Source: Aureispira sp. CCB-QB1 (GTDB lineage Bacteria > Bacteroidota > Bacteroidia > Chitinophagales > Saprospiraceae). Taken from it: a stretch of DNA of 37,414 nucleotides. A program made the position numbers and the translations under genes. Location: contig CAMBRK010000041.1 in the NCBI GenBank assembly GCA_945870185.1, forward strand, positions 1-37,414, read 5' to 3'. Shown in pieces: positions 24,477 through 33,896 of the stretch; the first letter of the stretch is position 1; each line of letters begins with the position of its first letter. Under the pieces are notes generated by a model, which did no database searches, was not told where the DNA came from, and worked only from the letters and a program-made list of their open reading frames with translations.

Positions 24477-26663
24477 ATGGGACAAAGTTTAATCTATTTA
24501 ATCCCTGTTTTTGGAGTTTTTGCACTTCTATTTACATTTTGGAAAAGTGCATGGGTTACAAAGCAGGAAGTAGGAACAGAAAAAATGGCACGTATTGCTA
24601 AGAGTATTTCTGATGGTGCGATGGCATTCTTAAAAGCTGAATACAAAGTATTAGCTATTTTTGTAGTGGTAGTAGCAATTCTTATGGGCATAGGTGGCAT
24701 GAGTGAAGCATCATCACCATTGGTGGGTGTGTCTTTTATCATTGGTGCTTTTTGCTCAGCTTTAGCTGGATATATAGGAATGAAAGTAGCTACCAAAGCT
24801 AACGTTCGTACCACTAATGCTGCAAGAACTAGCTTGGGTAAAGCCCTGGAAGTAGCTTTTGCAGGTGGATCTGTGATGGGTATGGGAGTTGTTGGACTAG
24901 GTTTATTGGGTCTTGGCCTTCTTTTTGCCTTATTTAATAATATGTGGGCCGGAGATATAAATAAAGTGATCACAGTTCTTACAGGTTTTTCATTCGGAGC
25001 ATCATCTATCGCACTTTTTGCGAGAGTAGGTGGTGGTATTTATACTAAAGCTGCGGATGTAGGAGCTGACTTAGTAGGTAAAGTTGAAGCAGGTATCCCT
25101 GAAGATCACCCATTAAACCCTGCTACTATTGCTGATAACGTAGGTGATAATGTAGGTGACGTAGCTGGTATGGGTGCTGACCTTTTTGAGTCTTATGTTG
25201 GCGCCATCATTGGTACTATGGTACTTGGTGCAGTATTCGTTGGTATGGGAGGATTTGAGAATACAAACGATTTTAATGGTTTAAATGCTATCTTATTACC
25301 TTTGGTACTTTCTGGAGTAGGAATTCTTACTTCCATATTAGGAACATTTTTTGTAAAAGTAGCTGAAGGCGGCGATCCGCAAAAAGCGCTCAATAGAGGT
25401 GAGTTAATCGCAGCAGCTTTAATGCTTGCAGCTACATTTTTTATAGTACAATGGATGCTTCCTGCAACATGGACAGATGCCAAAGGATTTGAATACACTT
25501 CTATGGGTGTGTTTTATGCAGTAATTATTGGATTGGTAGCTGGTTTGGCTATTGGTATCATTACAGAATTTTATACCGGTACGGGTACAAAACCAGTTAA
25601 ATCTATTGTAAATCAATCATTGACTGGAGCTGCAACAAACATTATAGCTGGTCTAGGAGTAGGTATGCAGTCTACTGCCTTACCGATATTAGTTTTGGCA
25701 GCGGCTATCATAGGTGCTCACCAGTTTGCAGGACTTTATGGTATTGCGATTGCAGCAGTAGGTATGTTGTCCAATTTAGGTATTCAACTTGCGGTAGATG
25801 CTTACGGACCGATAGCTGATAATGCAGGTGGTATTGCAGAGATGGCTGATCTTCCTAAAGATGTAAGACAAAAAACAGATAAATTGGATGCAGTGGGTAA
25901 TACGACTGCAGCAATAGGTAAAGGTTTTGCGATTGGATCTGCAGCATTAACAGCATTAGCTTTATTTGCAGCGTACATGTCTATCACAAAATTAGAAGCT
26001 ATCAATGTAGCAGATCCACAAGTAATGGGAGGATTATTAATAGGAGCTATGCTTCCATTTTTGTTCTCTGCACTTTCTATGAATGCCGTGGGTAGAGCAG
26101 CTATGGATATGATACAAGAAGTAAGAAGACAATTTGCTGATATTCCTGAATTAAAAGCAGCCCTTGCTGTCATGAAGAAAAATGATGGATCTGACCACAA
26201 AACATGGTCAGCAGCTGATCAAGCTATTTTTGATGCAGCAGATGGTAAAGCAGAATATGGCAAATGTGTAGCAATCTCTACTAAAGCTTCTATCAGAGAG
26301 ATGGTAGTACCTGGTATTCTAGCTGTTGTTTCACCAGTAGTTATTGGATTTGGACCAAAATTATTTGGAAGTGATGCAGGTCCTGAGATGCTAGGTGGAT
26401 TGCTTGCAGGAGTTACATCTTGTGGTGTATTGATGGCTATCTTCCAGTCCAATGCAGGTGGTGCATGGGATAATGCTAAAAAGATGTTCGAAGAAGGTGT
26501 AGAAATTAATGGTAAAATGTATTACAAAGGATCTGAGCCTCACAAAGCAACCGTAGTAGGCGATACGGTTGGAGATCCATTTAAAGATACATCTGGTCCA
26601 TCACTTAATATATTATTGAAATTGATGTCAGTGGTAGCTTTAGTAATTGCGCCATTTTTATAG
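24477..26663 (+). CDS. hppA: Membrane-bound, potassium-dependent-type pyrophosphatase (ion-pumping)
   Basis: 728 residues, about 16 membrane helices. The enzyme hydrolyses pyrophosphate and pumps protons and/or sodium outward, recovering energy from biosynthesis. The substrate signature [11 protein letters not shown] is at 194-204, followed by the Asn/Asp-rich [21 protein letters not shown] second acidic cluster lies near the C-terminus ([16 protein letters not shown]). At the known potassium switch the sequence reads [10 protein letters not shown], with Ala478 where potassium-independent enzymes have Lys, so it belongs to the potassium-dependent class. Whether it moves sodium, protons or both cannot be decided here. 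It is transcribed alone, divergently from the polysaccharide operon, and followed by a long hairpin. Confidence 0.95.
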   Translation: MGQSLIYLIPVFGVFALLFTFWKSAWVTKQEVGTEKMARIAKSISDGAMAFLKAEYKVLAIFVVVVAILMGIGGMSEASSPLVGVSFIIGAFCSALAGYIGMKVATKANVRTTNAARTSLGKALEVAFAGGSVMGMGVVGLGLLGLGLLFALFNNMWAGDINKVITVLTGFSFGASSIALFARVGGGIYTKAADVGADLVGKVEAGIPEDHPLNPATIADNVGDNVGDVAGMGADLFESYVGAIIGTMVLGAVFVGMGGFENTNDFNGLNAILLPLVLSGVGILTSILGTFFVKVAEGGDPQKALNRGELIAAALMLAATFFIVQWMLPATWTDAKGFEYTSMGVFYAVIIGLVAGLAIGIITEFYTGTGTKPVKSIVNQSLTGAATNIIAGLGVGMQSTALPILVLAAAIIGAHQFAGLYGIAIAAVGMLSNLGIQLAVDAYGPIADNAGGIAEMADLPKDVRQKTDKLDAVGNTTAAIGKGFAIGSAALTALALFAAYMSITKLEAINVADPQVMGGLLIGAMLPFLFSALSMNAVGRAAMDMIQEVRRQFADIPELKAALAVMKKNDGSDHKTWSAADQAIFDAADGKAEYGKCVAISTKASIREMVVPGILAVVSPVVIGFGPKLFGSDAGPEMLGGLLAGVTSCGVLMAIFQSNAGGAWDNAKKMFEEGVEINGKMYYKGSEPHKATVVGDTVGDPFKDTSGPSLNILLKLMSVVALVIAPFL

Positions 26664-26690
26664 TTATCAATTTTATATAGATCTATTATA

Positions 26691-26730
26691 AAGAAAGCCC
26701 TTTAGAAATTCAATTCTGAAGGGCTTTCTT
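26691..26730 (+). terminator. Long hairpin after hppA
   Basis: A 12-bp perfect stem, AAGAAAGCCCTT with AAGGGCTTTCTT, continues inward by about five more pairs (TAGAA/TTCTG) to a loop of about six bases. There is no T-run after it, so it may work as a processing/stability hairpin as well as a terminator. Confidence 0.65.
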
Positions 26731-26893
26731 AAGTAAAATTATCCTGATCTAATGTTGAATAAAAAGACCTTTGAAATTGAAAAAAGGTGATGTACTCTTA
26801 ACAGAAAATTGGTGAGTTACAATAGGCAGTATTTAAACGACGTCTACCAAGGTTTAAAAAAATATACCTGTTAATTATTAGCAACCTTTCAAA

Positions 26894-29209
26894 TCAATCT
26901 ACTATCAATATCTTAGTCACGATGGCATCTGGAGAAAGTGAGGTATTCTCATTAGCACCAAATACAAGATATACGCCTGTGGATGCTCGCACACCATTAT
27001 AATCGTTGCCATCCCATATTGCTTGACCGCCCAATGCTTTGGTTTCATAAACCAATCTACCGTTTATATCCGTGATTTTTACATTAGAGTCCCTCATAAG
27101 TCCTTTGATAGCAATATGACCTGTGTAGCCTGGTGTCACAGGATTGGGATAAGCATAGACATTGCTGCTAAATGATCTTCCACCTCCTGAGGTATTGGTT
27201 TTGACACTTTGGATACCTCCTCCTGTCACTATATACATTTCGCCGGTCTCAGGATTGAAAGATAGCTCATCTACTCTATTATCGAGTAAAGGAGAGTTTT
27301 TGGTATCAAACTTATCTATCTCTGAAATGCCATCAGGCGACTGAACAAAAATTCCATTTCTGGTACCAAACCACTTACGATTGGCTCCATCTATACCAAT
27401 ACTTATGATATCCTCATATCGCAATAACGGAGCGGGAATGTTATCTATAACTACTTTTCGGGTATTACCTCTACAATTATCTACAAAAGGGTCTCCACAA
27501 TCAAAGACTACAGGACCTTCATCCGTACCTACCCAAACACTTCCATCTAAGTCGACTGCAGCACAGTTGACTCTATTTCCAGTAATGATACTATTGTTTC
27601 TAGTGATATATTTCTTTTTATCATCAGTTGGATCAGCGATATCCGCCCCTTCGTTATAAACCATGATACCATTTCCGGTACCATACACAGGGATCCATTT
27701 ATTTCCTTTCTGATCTATAGATATTTCGTGCAGTGTTGTGGCTCCTGGCACACTGAAACTATGCCAAGTATTGTCTTTCGTTTTGACTACAATGGGTTTA
27801 TTTGCCAGATAATTGGAGATCCACAGATTATCATTTTTATCAAAGGCCAATCCAGAAACCCTGGTTCTAGCTTCATCTCCCTCCGTTCTTTGTAAGGCAC
27901 TATTATCTTTATTCCAATGTTTAATAGTATCAGCTTTTTCGTCATAAAGCATTAATCCATTGTAATAACTACCCAAGTATATTTCTTGTTTTTTGGGATG
28001 TGGTGCAAGGCACATTAAGTGAAAAAATTCTTTATCATTGATCGGTTGAAAGTTCTGCGGGCTAAAGTTGACCCAAGAATTATTTTCTAAAGTATAGAAT
28101 CCGTTTCTAGTAAATGAATATTGGAAATCTTCTGTAACTCCATTAGAACCTATGTATGCTTTATTTTTTTTAAATCTTATACCCGCTCCGTCATTTGTAA
28201 ATGGTGATGAAATATTTATGTTAGAACAATTGTTTTCGTTTCTATTTTCTAAGTACTTAATAGGATCCCACAAGTCGGCAATCCAGATTCTCCCTTTTTG
28301 ATCTTCCACAGCATTCTGAAAAAGATTGGCACAGCCATATTTACCTTCGATAGTAGTATTGTCTTTATTGATATAAACTGGCTTTCCATCATTGCCTCTG
28401 GTTACACCTATGATGACGTCTGGTCCTGAGTCAGACAAAAACTTGATATTCTCTTCAGCAGATGAAGGCTTATATACTAGTTTAAAATTATTTTTATAAG
28501 AGAAAACTTGATTTTCGGTCGCCAAATACAATTGTTCATTTTTTAAACTTAGAGATATGATTTCAGCGTTTTCAGAGAATAAACCTTGAGTGTTCATTTT
28601 GCTCCACTGATTAAAATCTGAAATATTACTTTCCGAAAGTTTTAGACTAAAAAGCCCATTTTCAGTTCCTGCATATGCAAAGTCATTTAATGTGGCGATA
28701 GATTTGATCGGAAATGAAGTAAAAGTGGTAAAGGGGAACTCCAGTCTTCTGGGATTAAATCCAATAATTCCAAAATCAGAAGCTATGTAAGCATTGTCTT
28801 TATTCTTAAAGAAAACATGGTTTATGGATTTACTCCCTAGGATTGTGGTATTACTTTGTATAAAAGGTAAGTTAAAAACAGATCCGTCGGGCTGTAGCAC
28901 GTCAATATTACTATCATCATAAATAATGAGAAGTTGATCGTTATAAGGATCATAAAACAGATTAGATACTTTGACATCAGACAGTCCATTTTCTTTTGAA
29001 AGAATGGTTATAGATAAGTCATCTTTGTCAACCATAAAAATTCCTCGTAAACTGGCAAAGATTACTTTGTTAGGACTCTGAGCAACCTTGATACCTGATC
29101 GAACAGAAAGATGAGATTTCCACTCTCCTAGGATTAGATTACTCTGACCAGAAATTATGTGGAAAGTCCCCAAGAGTAGACATAAGATGAGAATAGGATT
29201 TTTAGACAT
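26894..29209 (-). CDS. porZ: PorZ-like beta-propeller protein with T9SS sorting domain
   Basis: 771 residues. The signal peptide (MSKNPILILCLLLGTFHIIS) is followed by GEWKSHLSVRSGIKVAQSPN, the usual PorZ opening. Repeated two-component-regulator-type propeller blades come next (for example IFASLRGIFMVDKDDLSI, AYAGTENGLFSLKLSESN, NLWISNYLANKP, SVWVGTDEGPVVFDCGD, KWFGTRNGIFVQSPDG). The C-terminus is a type A sorting-domain-like region (VYAYPNPVTPGYTGHIAIKG ... ASTGVYLVFG). Porphyromonas PorZ is of similar size and delivers anionic LPS to the T9SS sortase machinery. Placement after dnaN-nadD and length support PorZ over a generic propeller sensor. Confidence 0.8.
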   Translation of the reverse strand: MSKNPILILCLLLGTFHIISGQSNLILGEWKSHLSVRSGIKVAQSPNKVIFASLRGIFMVDKDDLSITILSKENGLSDVKVSNLFYDPYNDQLLIIYDDSNIDVLQPDGSVFNLPFIQSNTTILGSKSINHVFFKNKDNAYIASDFGIIGFNPRRLEFPFTTFTSFPIKSIATLNDFAYAGTENGLFSLKLSESNISDFNQWSKMNTQGLFSENAEIISLSLKNEQLYLATENQVFSYKNNFKLVYKPSSAEENIKFLSDSGPDVIIGVTRGNDGKPVYINKDNTTIEGKYGCANLFQNAVEDQKGRIWIADLWDPIKYLENRNENNCSNINISSPFTNDGAGIRFKKNKAYIGSNGVTEDFQYSFTRNGFYTLENNSWVNFSPQNFQPINDKEFFHLMCLAPHPKKQEIYLGSYYNGLMLYDEKADTIKHWNKDNSALQRTEGDEARTRVSGLAFDKNDNLWISNYLANKPIVVKTKDNTWHSFSVPGATTLHEISIDQKGNKWIPVYGTGNGIMVYNEGADIADPTDDKKKYITRNNSIITGNRVNCAAVDLDGSVWVGTDEGPVVFDCGDPFVDNCRGNTRKVVIDNIPAPLLRYEDIISIGIDGANRKWFGTRNGIFVQSPDGISEIDKFDTKNSPLLDNRVDELSFNPETGEMYIVTGGGIQSVKTNTSGGGRSFSSNVYAYPNPVTPGYTGHIAIKGLMRDSNVKITDINGRLVYETKALGGQAIWDGNDYNGVRASTGVYLVFGANENTSLSPDAIVTKILIVD

Positions 29210-29307
29210 GTTGTGCTTTACATTAAATTCGATATAATAAAGGAAAACCCCTTCAGTTTATTGTATAATCTTTCGAAATTAAATCGATGAGACAATCCTA
29301 TTAAACT

Positions 29308-29898
29308 CTATTTTGTTTTGAGTTTGGTATACACGGCTGATTCGTCTATATACTTATATACAGCATCTGGAACAAGGTATTGGATAGACTTGCCACTTGA
29401 TATGGCTTGCCTGATAAACGTAGCTGAAATTTCCATCATTGGTATATCACTGAGTATATGTACATGTGGATGATTTGCATACGGCCCATCGTCGTACCCG
29501 GGTCTTTGGTACACATATATGTTATAATTTTCCAAAATCAACTCAAAGTTTTTCCATTTTTCGATGGTAGCCAAATTGTCTCCACCCATGATCAAATAAA
29601 AGTTTTTGGTAGGATATTTTTCCTTTAAATAAGTAAGTGTATCTATGGTATATGAAGGCACGGGCAATGAAAACTCTATATTAGATGCTTTGATTTTGGT
29701 ATTGTCACCTATAGCTAGCTGTACCAAATACAGCCTGTCATTGTCTTTCGCAAGGCTAGCTTTATTTTTGAGTGGATTTTGAGGACTTACAACCATCCAC
29801 ACTTCATCCAAATCTGTGTACTGCACAAAATGATTGGCTATGATCATGTGACCTGTGTGTACAGGATTAAATGATCCAAAAAAAAGCCCTACTTTCAT
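29308..29898 (-). CDS. nadD: Nicotinate-nucleotide adenylyltransferase
   Basis: NadD joins nicotinate mononucleotide and ATP to form deamido-NAD. The 196-residue protein shows the nucleotidyltransferase start GLFFGSFNPVHTGHMIIA, with the T/HxGH site at residues 14-17, then WMVVSPQNPLKNK, the central FYLIMGGDNLATIEKWKNFE, and the C-terminal ISATFIRQAI (ISSTxxR-type) motif around residue 158. Length is normal. It lies 16 bases after dnaN on the same strand and is followed by the PorZ-like gene after 98 bases. Confidence 0.94.
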   Translation of the reverse strand: MKVGLFFGSFNPVHTGHMIIANHFVQYTDLDEVWMVVSPQNPLKNKASLAKDNDRLYLVQLAIGDNTKIKASNIEFSLPVPSYTIDTLTYLKEKYPTKNFYLIMGGDNLATIEKWKNFELILENYNIYVYQRPGYDDGPYANHPHVHILSDIPMMEISATFIRQAISSGKSIQYLVPDAVYKYIDESAVYTKLKTK

Positions 29899-29914
29899 TT
29901 TTGACTGGTCTATC

Positions 29915-31027
29915 TTAGTTACCCATCATTACTGGCATTACCAGCATGAGTAGCGCTTCGCCTGGCTCGTCTTCTGTAGGTACGATCAATCCCGCTCGAC
30001 TTGGTGTGGACAATTGGAGCTTGATATCGTCGTTTTCCAGTACATTGAGCATTTCGCCTAAAAATTTTGCATTAAAGCCTATAGTCATAGGTTCTCCTGA
30101 AAAATTACAGTTGAGTTGTTCCGTGGCTTCGTTTGAAAAATCTAAATCCTGTGCAGAGATAGTCATACTTTTTTCTGTAATATTTAGGATGACTTGGTTG
30201 GTAGATTTATTGGCATAAATGGCAATCCTTCTCAATGAGTTGAGAAAGTCCTTTCTATTGATGATAGCTTCATATGGATTTTCTACAGGAATTACGGCAT
30301 TATATTCAGGATATTTTGCATCCACCAGACGACATACAATTTTAGTTCTACCGAAAGAGAAGAAGATATTGGCCTTATTGAAACTTATCTTCACATCACA
30401 CTCTTCTGAAAGTGCATTTTTGACTAATGTCAAGCCTTTTTTAGGAACAATCAATGATTTGGCAATGTCAGTACTTAGGTTTCCGATAGTATATTTTACG
30501 AGCTTGTGGGCATCTGTAGCCACAAAATGAAGCTTTGTAAAATCAATTTGAATAAGTATACCCGTCATAGCTAATCTCAACTCATCGTTACTTGTAGCAA
30601 AAATGGTATTGGTTATGCCTTTCTGGATTTTTTTAGAGTTTAGAAGCAATATTTCTACATCATCTTCTTCAGGGTGATTTGGAAAATCATCAGCCGCGTC
30701 GCCTGAAAGTTTATAAACACCAAACGCAGATAAAATTTTTACACCATTATTTTCATCAACAGTGATAGTTATAGGCTGCTCTGGCAAAGCTTTTAGAGTG
30801 TCTAAAAGTATTTTAGCAGGAATAGCAATAATACCACCTTCGTCAGCGGTGACGTCCAACTCTGTAATGATGGTTGTTTCCAGATTTGTTGATGTGATGG
30901 TTAAAGTATTATTTTTAACATCAAACAAAAAGTCTTCCATAATGGGAAGTACAGGATTAGTATTGATGGCTCCTGCTGCTATATTTAATTGTTTTAGTAA
31001 TTCTGACGAAGAAACTTCAAATCTCAT
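29915..31027 (-). CDS. dnaN: DNA polymerase III sliding clamp (beta subunit)
   Basis: 370 residues folding as three similar clamp domains (about 1-120, 121-245, 246-370). The start MRFEVSSSELLKQLNIAAGA is typical; further marks are NPVLPIMEDFLFDV, LLLNSKKIQKGI, VDAKYPEYNAVIP and the C-terminal LLMLVMPVMMGN, corresponding to the conserved M-P-(M/V)-(R/M)-(L/M) end. The clamp encircles DNA and gives polymerase III its processivity. dnaA is not adjacent, so this is not a classic dnaA-dnaN origin arrangement; such separation is common in Bacteroidota. It leads a likely dnaN-nadD-porZ transcript. Confidence 0.95.
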   Translation of the reverse strand: MRFEVSSSELLKQLNIAAGAINTNPVLPIMEDFLFDVKNNTLTITSTNLETTIITELDVTADEGGIIAIPAKILLDTLKALPEQPITITVDENNGVKILSAFGVYKLSGDAADDFPNHPEEDDVEILLLNSKKIQKGITNTIFATSNDELRLAMTGILIQIDFTKLHFVATDAHKLVKYTIGNLSTDIAKSLIVPKKGLTLVKNALSEECDVKISFNKANIFFSFGRTKIVCRLVDAKYPEYNAVIPVENPYEAIINRKDFLNSLRRIAIYANKSTNQVILNITEKSMTISAQDLDFSNEATEQLNCNFSGEPMTIGFNAKFLGEMLNVLENDDIKLQLSTPSRAGLIVPTEDEPGEALLMLVMPVMMGN

Positions 31028-31137
31028 TTTTTTGTACCTTATTTAACTGTTACAGTATCTTAATTAATAGAAATAAAAACTGCTAACTCCAAAGGACTTT
31101 ATTCAAGGTCTTGGATTCAAGAAAATATTTCTGACCA

Positions 31138-31145
31138 CAAAAATA
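31138..31145 (-). promoter_or_regulatory. Possible dnaN promoter, TATTTTTG
   Basis: TATTTTTG on the minus strand fits TAnnTTTG and predicts a start near 31131, about 100 bases before dnaN. The -33 element is unclear. Confidence 0.35.
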
Positions 31146-31283
31146 ACACTAATTATCATATTTCCTAATATCTACTTGGTATAGAATGAATTAAAAAAAT
31201 TTGCATTCCTATCTTGGGCAATAAAAAAAATGTATTTTTAAATGATTATCTTTAGTTTAGCCAGCCAATGAACTTTTTGATAG

Positions 31284-31291
31284 TACCTTTG
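31284..31291 (+). promoter_or_regulatory. Likely promoter of the M16-like gene, TACCTTTG
   Basis: TACCTTTG fits TAnnTTTG; transcription would start near 31298, about 10 bases before ATG 31309, giving a nearly leaderless message. Confidence 0.4.
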
Positions 31292-31308
31292 TGCTTTAAT
31301 TTTTTTTT

Positions 31309-32580
31309 ATGTTAGATAGAAAAGTAGGGCCAACCATACATAAAACTGATGAACTGATATTTCCAGCCTATGAATTGTATCAATGGTCTAATGGAACTAA
31401 AGTGTGTGAAGTCAATTTAGGTAGTCAAGATATACTAAAGGTAGAAGTAATCCATGTAGCAGGAAGGAGTACAGAGCATCATCATTTAGTCAGTAGAGCT
31501 GTTTCATCTTTGATCAAGGATGGCTGCAAAGACAAGACATCTACCATGATTGCTGAAGAAATAGACTTTTATGGATCCAGTATCAAAACTGCTTCCAATA
31601 TGGATTTTTCTTATACAACCTTGTATTGTTTAACTAAATTTAGTGATAAAGCTATAAGACAACTTTATGATATTTATACTTTTCCGACATTTCCTGAAGA
31701 TGAGATTGAAAAATTCAAACAGCTCAATATTCAAAAGTTAAAAGAAGAACTTACCAAAAATGAAGTCCTTACTTATAGACAAATTACGGAAGAGATTTTT
31801 GGTAAAAAACATCCATATGGATATAATAGTGTAGAAGCAGATTACAAAAACCTGAATAGGCAAATTATTTCTGATCATTTTGATACGAAATATGGCACAG
31901 ACAATAGATACATTATCATCAGTGGAAAAATTAATGATGATATTAGGAAGACTATTGCTGAGACCTTTGGACAAGATAACAAGTTATCCAAAGTAGGGCC
32001 GTATACTCCAGCTCGTTTTACACCGGGAAGAAGAATCTCTATTACCAGTAAAAACGAACACCAAAGTGCCATTAAATTGGGATTAAAGTTATTCAACAGG
32101 GATCATCAGGACAATGCACCTTTTTTTGTGTTGAATACTATATTTGGTGGCTATTTTGGATCTCGTCTCATGAGTAGCATACGTGAAGATTTAGGATACA
32201 CCTATGATATTTATAGTAGCACGGACCAAATGTTACACGATGGCTGTTTTTATGTCAGTACTGAGGCCGCACCTGAGTATGTAGAGCCTTTGATCAAAGA
32301 AGTATATCACCAAATGGAGATGTTAAAGCAAGACAAAGTCAAGCCTAAAGAATTGAATATGGTAAGAAACTATCTTATGGGAAGTTTTATGAATATGCTA
32401 GATGGTCCTATGAATGTTTCGTCATTTGTCAAAACCATGTTATTAACTGGTAGAGAGCCCATAGATTTTTTAAAATTTACTGCTGAAGTAAATGAAATTA
32501 AATCGGATAAATTGCAAGAAATGGCACAAAAATATTTCCAACTTCAAGACATGATTGAAGTAATTGTGACCCCAGAATAA
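31309..32580 (+). CDS. M16-family (insulinase-like) protein, non-catalytic type
   Basis: 423 residues with the two-lobed M16 half-barrel plan and no signal peptide. The zinc motif HxxEH expected in the first lobe is absent: the aligned stretch reads AGRSTEHHHLVSRAVSSLI. The second lobe keeps FGGYFGSRLMSSIRED and GYTYDIYSS, which hold the Arg and Tyr that non-catalytic M16B subunits supply to the partner's active site. It is therefore best read as the regulatory half of a two-subunit M16B peptidase. In many Bacteroidota the two halves are adjacent; here the neighbours are dnaN (divergent) and mreB, and no catalytic half is in the window. Confidence 0.85.
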   Translation: MLDRKVGPTIHKTDELIFPAYELYQWSNGTKVCEVNLGSQDILKVEVIHVAGRSTEHHHLVSRAVSSLIKDGCKDKTSTMIAEEIDFYGSSIKTASNMDFSYTTLYCLTKFSDKAIRQLYDIYTFPTFPEDEIEKFKQLNIQKLKEELTKNEVLTYRQITEEIFGKKHPYGYNSVEADYKNLNRQIISDHFDTKYGTDNRYIIISGKINDDIRKTIAETFGQDNKLSKVGPYTPARFTPGRRISITSKNEHQSAIKLGLKLFNRDHQDNAPFFVLNTIFGGYFGSRLMSSIREDLGYTYDIYSSTDQMLHDGCFYVSTEAAPEYVEPLIKEVYHQMEMLKQDKVKPKELNMVRNYLMGSFMNMLDGPMNVSSFVKTMLLTGREPIDFLKFTAEVNEIKSDKLQEMAQKYFQLQDMIEVIVTPE

Positions 32581-32642
32581 ATAAAAAGTCTTATTATTTT
32601 ATTAAAGATAAAAAAATTGTAACTATTTGTCTTTAAAATGAT

Positions 32643-32650
32643 TATTTTTG
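32643..32650 (+). promoter_or_regulatory. Likely mreB operon promoter, TATTTTTG
   Basis: TATTTTTG followed by CGGC fits TAnnTTTG, with a TTG 23 bases upstream (32617-32619). The predicted start near 32657 gives an unusually long leader of about 190 bases before mreB. The 13-base TTATTTTTGCGGC is identical to the hppA promoter. Confidence 0.5.
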
Positions 32651-32675
32651 CGGCTATCAGTTTTAGTGTGATTAA

Positions 32676-32717
32676 ATTGATTTGAAATTAAGGTGATTTA
32701 TTGATTTGAAATTTCAA
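32676..32717 (+). repeat. 14-bp direct repeat and palindrome in the mreB leader
   Basis: ATTGATTTGAAATT occurs at 32676-32689 and again at 32700-32713, start to start 24 bases. The second copy runs into a perfect 12-bp palindrome TTGAAATTTCAA (32706-32717). The site lies about 20-60 bases downstream of the predicted transcription start, so it could be an operator or an RNA element. Its function is not known. Confidence 0.5.
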
Positions 32718-32846
32718 TTCTTTTGCAATCAATCTCTTCAAGATGGAAATGAATTTTTGAGTTCGTAATCATATTGATGAGTATAAGATTCTACTATAAA
32801 CTGAGAAACCTTTTAAAAAGTAAAGTGAACACTTACACCGCAAGCA

Positions 32847-33878
32847 ATGAGATTTTTTAATTTTTTTACTCAAGAGTTAGCTGTCGACTTAGGTACGGCA
32901 AATACACTCATCATACAGAATGATAAAGTAGTCGTAGATGAACCATCCATTGTGGCTATCAATAGAAATACCAATGAAGTCATTGCTGTAGGCAAGCGTG
33001 CTATGCAAATGCATGAGAAAACACATGACAATATCAAAACTATACGCCCACTTAAAGATGGAGTGATCGCAGACTTTCAGGCTGCTGAGGCATTGATACA
33101 AGGACTAATCAACATGATAGGAGAGAAGCGTAGATTTTTTACTCACCTTAAAATGGTTATTTGTATTCCATCTGGAATAACAGAAGTAGAAAAGAGAGCC
33201 GTGTTTGATTCAGCTGATCACGTGGACTCCAAGGAGACCTATTTAATACATGAGCCTATGGCAGCAGCTTTAGGTATTGGATTGGATGTAGAAGAACCAA
33301 TAGGAAATATGGTCATAGATATAGGAGGTGGTACTACAGAAATAGCCGTAATCGCTTTATCAGGAATAGTCACCGACCAGTCCATAAGAATAGCAGGAGA
33401 TGAGTTTACTAATGATATCATAGATTTCATGAAACGTAAACACAATTTATTGATAGGTGAGCGTACAGCAGAGCAAATAAAAATACATGTAGGAGCTGCA
33501 CTAGCAGATATATCAGATCCACCACCAAAATATGCTGTTAACGGTAGAGATATGTTGACAGGTATTCCGAAGCAGGTTTTTACTACCCATGCGGAAGTAG
33601 CAGAGGCATTAGATAAATCTATAGCAAAAATAGAAGAGGCAGTGTTAAAGGCATTGGAAGATACACCACCCGAGCTTTCCTCGGATATATATAAAACAGG
33701 AATCTATCTTACTGGTGGAGGAGCTCTGCTTAGAGGTCTGGACAAGAGGATGGCAGCCAAAACAAAGTTAAATGTTCATATCGCTGATGATCCACTTAGA
33801 GCTGTAGTAAGAGGTACTGGCCTTGCTCTTAAAAATTCACATCGGTATTCATTTTTGATGGATAGGAAAAGTATTTGA
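32847..33878 (+). CDS. mreB: Rod shape-determining actin homologue MreB
   Basis: 343 residues with the actin-fold nucleotide motifs: phosphate 1 DLGTANT (14-20), phosphate 2 DIGGGTTEIAVIALSG (near 153-168), and the adenosine motif LTGGGALLRGLDKRM near the C-terminus. The amphipathic N-terminus MRFFNFFTQEL suits membrane binding. MreB filaments guide the elongasome that builds the side wall. It is first in mreB-mreC-mreD-mrdA, with an 18-base gap to mreC. The presence of the set predicts rod-shaped or filamentous cells. Confidence 0.96.
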   Translation: MRFFNFFTQELAVDLGTANTLIIQNDKVVVDEPSIVAINRNTNEVIAVGKRAMQMHEKTHDNIKTIRPLKDGVIADFQAAEALIQGLINMIGEKRRFFTHLKMVICIPSGITEVEKRAVFDSADHVDSKETYLIHEPMAAALGIGLDVEEPIGNMVIDIGGGTTEIAVIALSGIVTDQSIRIAGDEFTNDIIDFMKRKHNLLIGERTAEQIKIHVGAALADISDPPPKYAVNGRDMLTGIPKQVFTTHAEVAEALDKSIAKIEEAVLKALEDTPPELSSDIYKTGIYLTGGGALLRGLDKRMAAKTKLNVHIADDPLRAVVRGTGLALKNSHRYSFLMDRKSI

Positions 33879-33896
33879 CCATAATTAGAAATTTGA

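Noticed and set aside
24494-24973. 159-codon ORF antisense to hppA
   Set aside because: Shadow of the alanine/glycine-rich pyrophosphatase; no family features.
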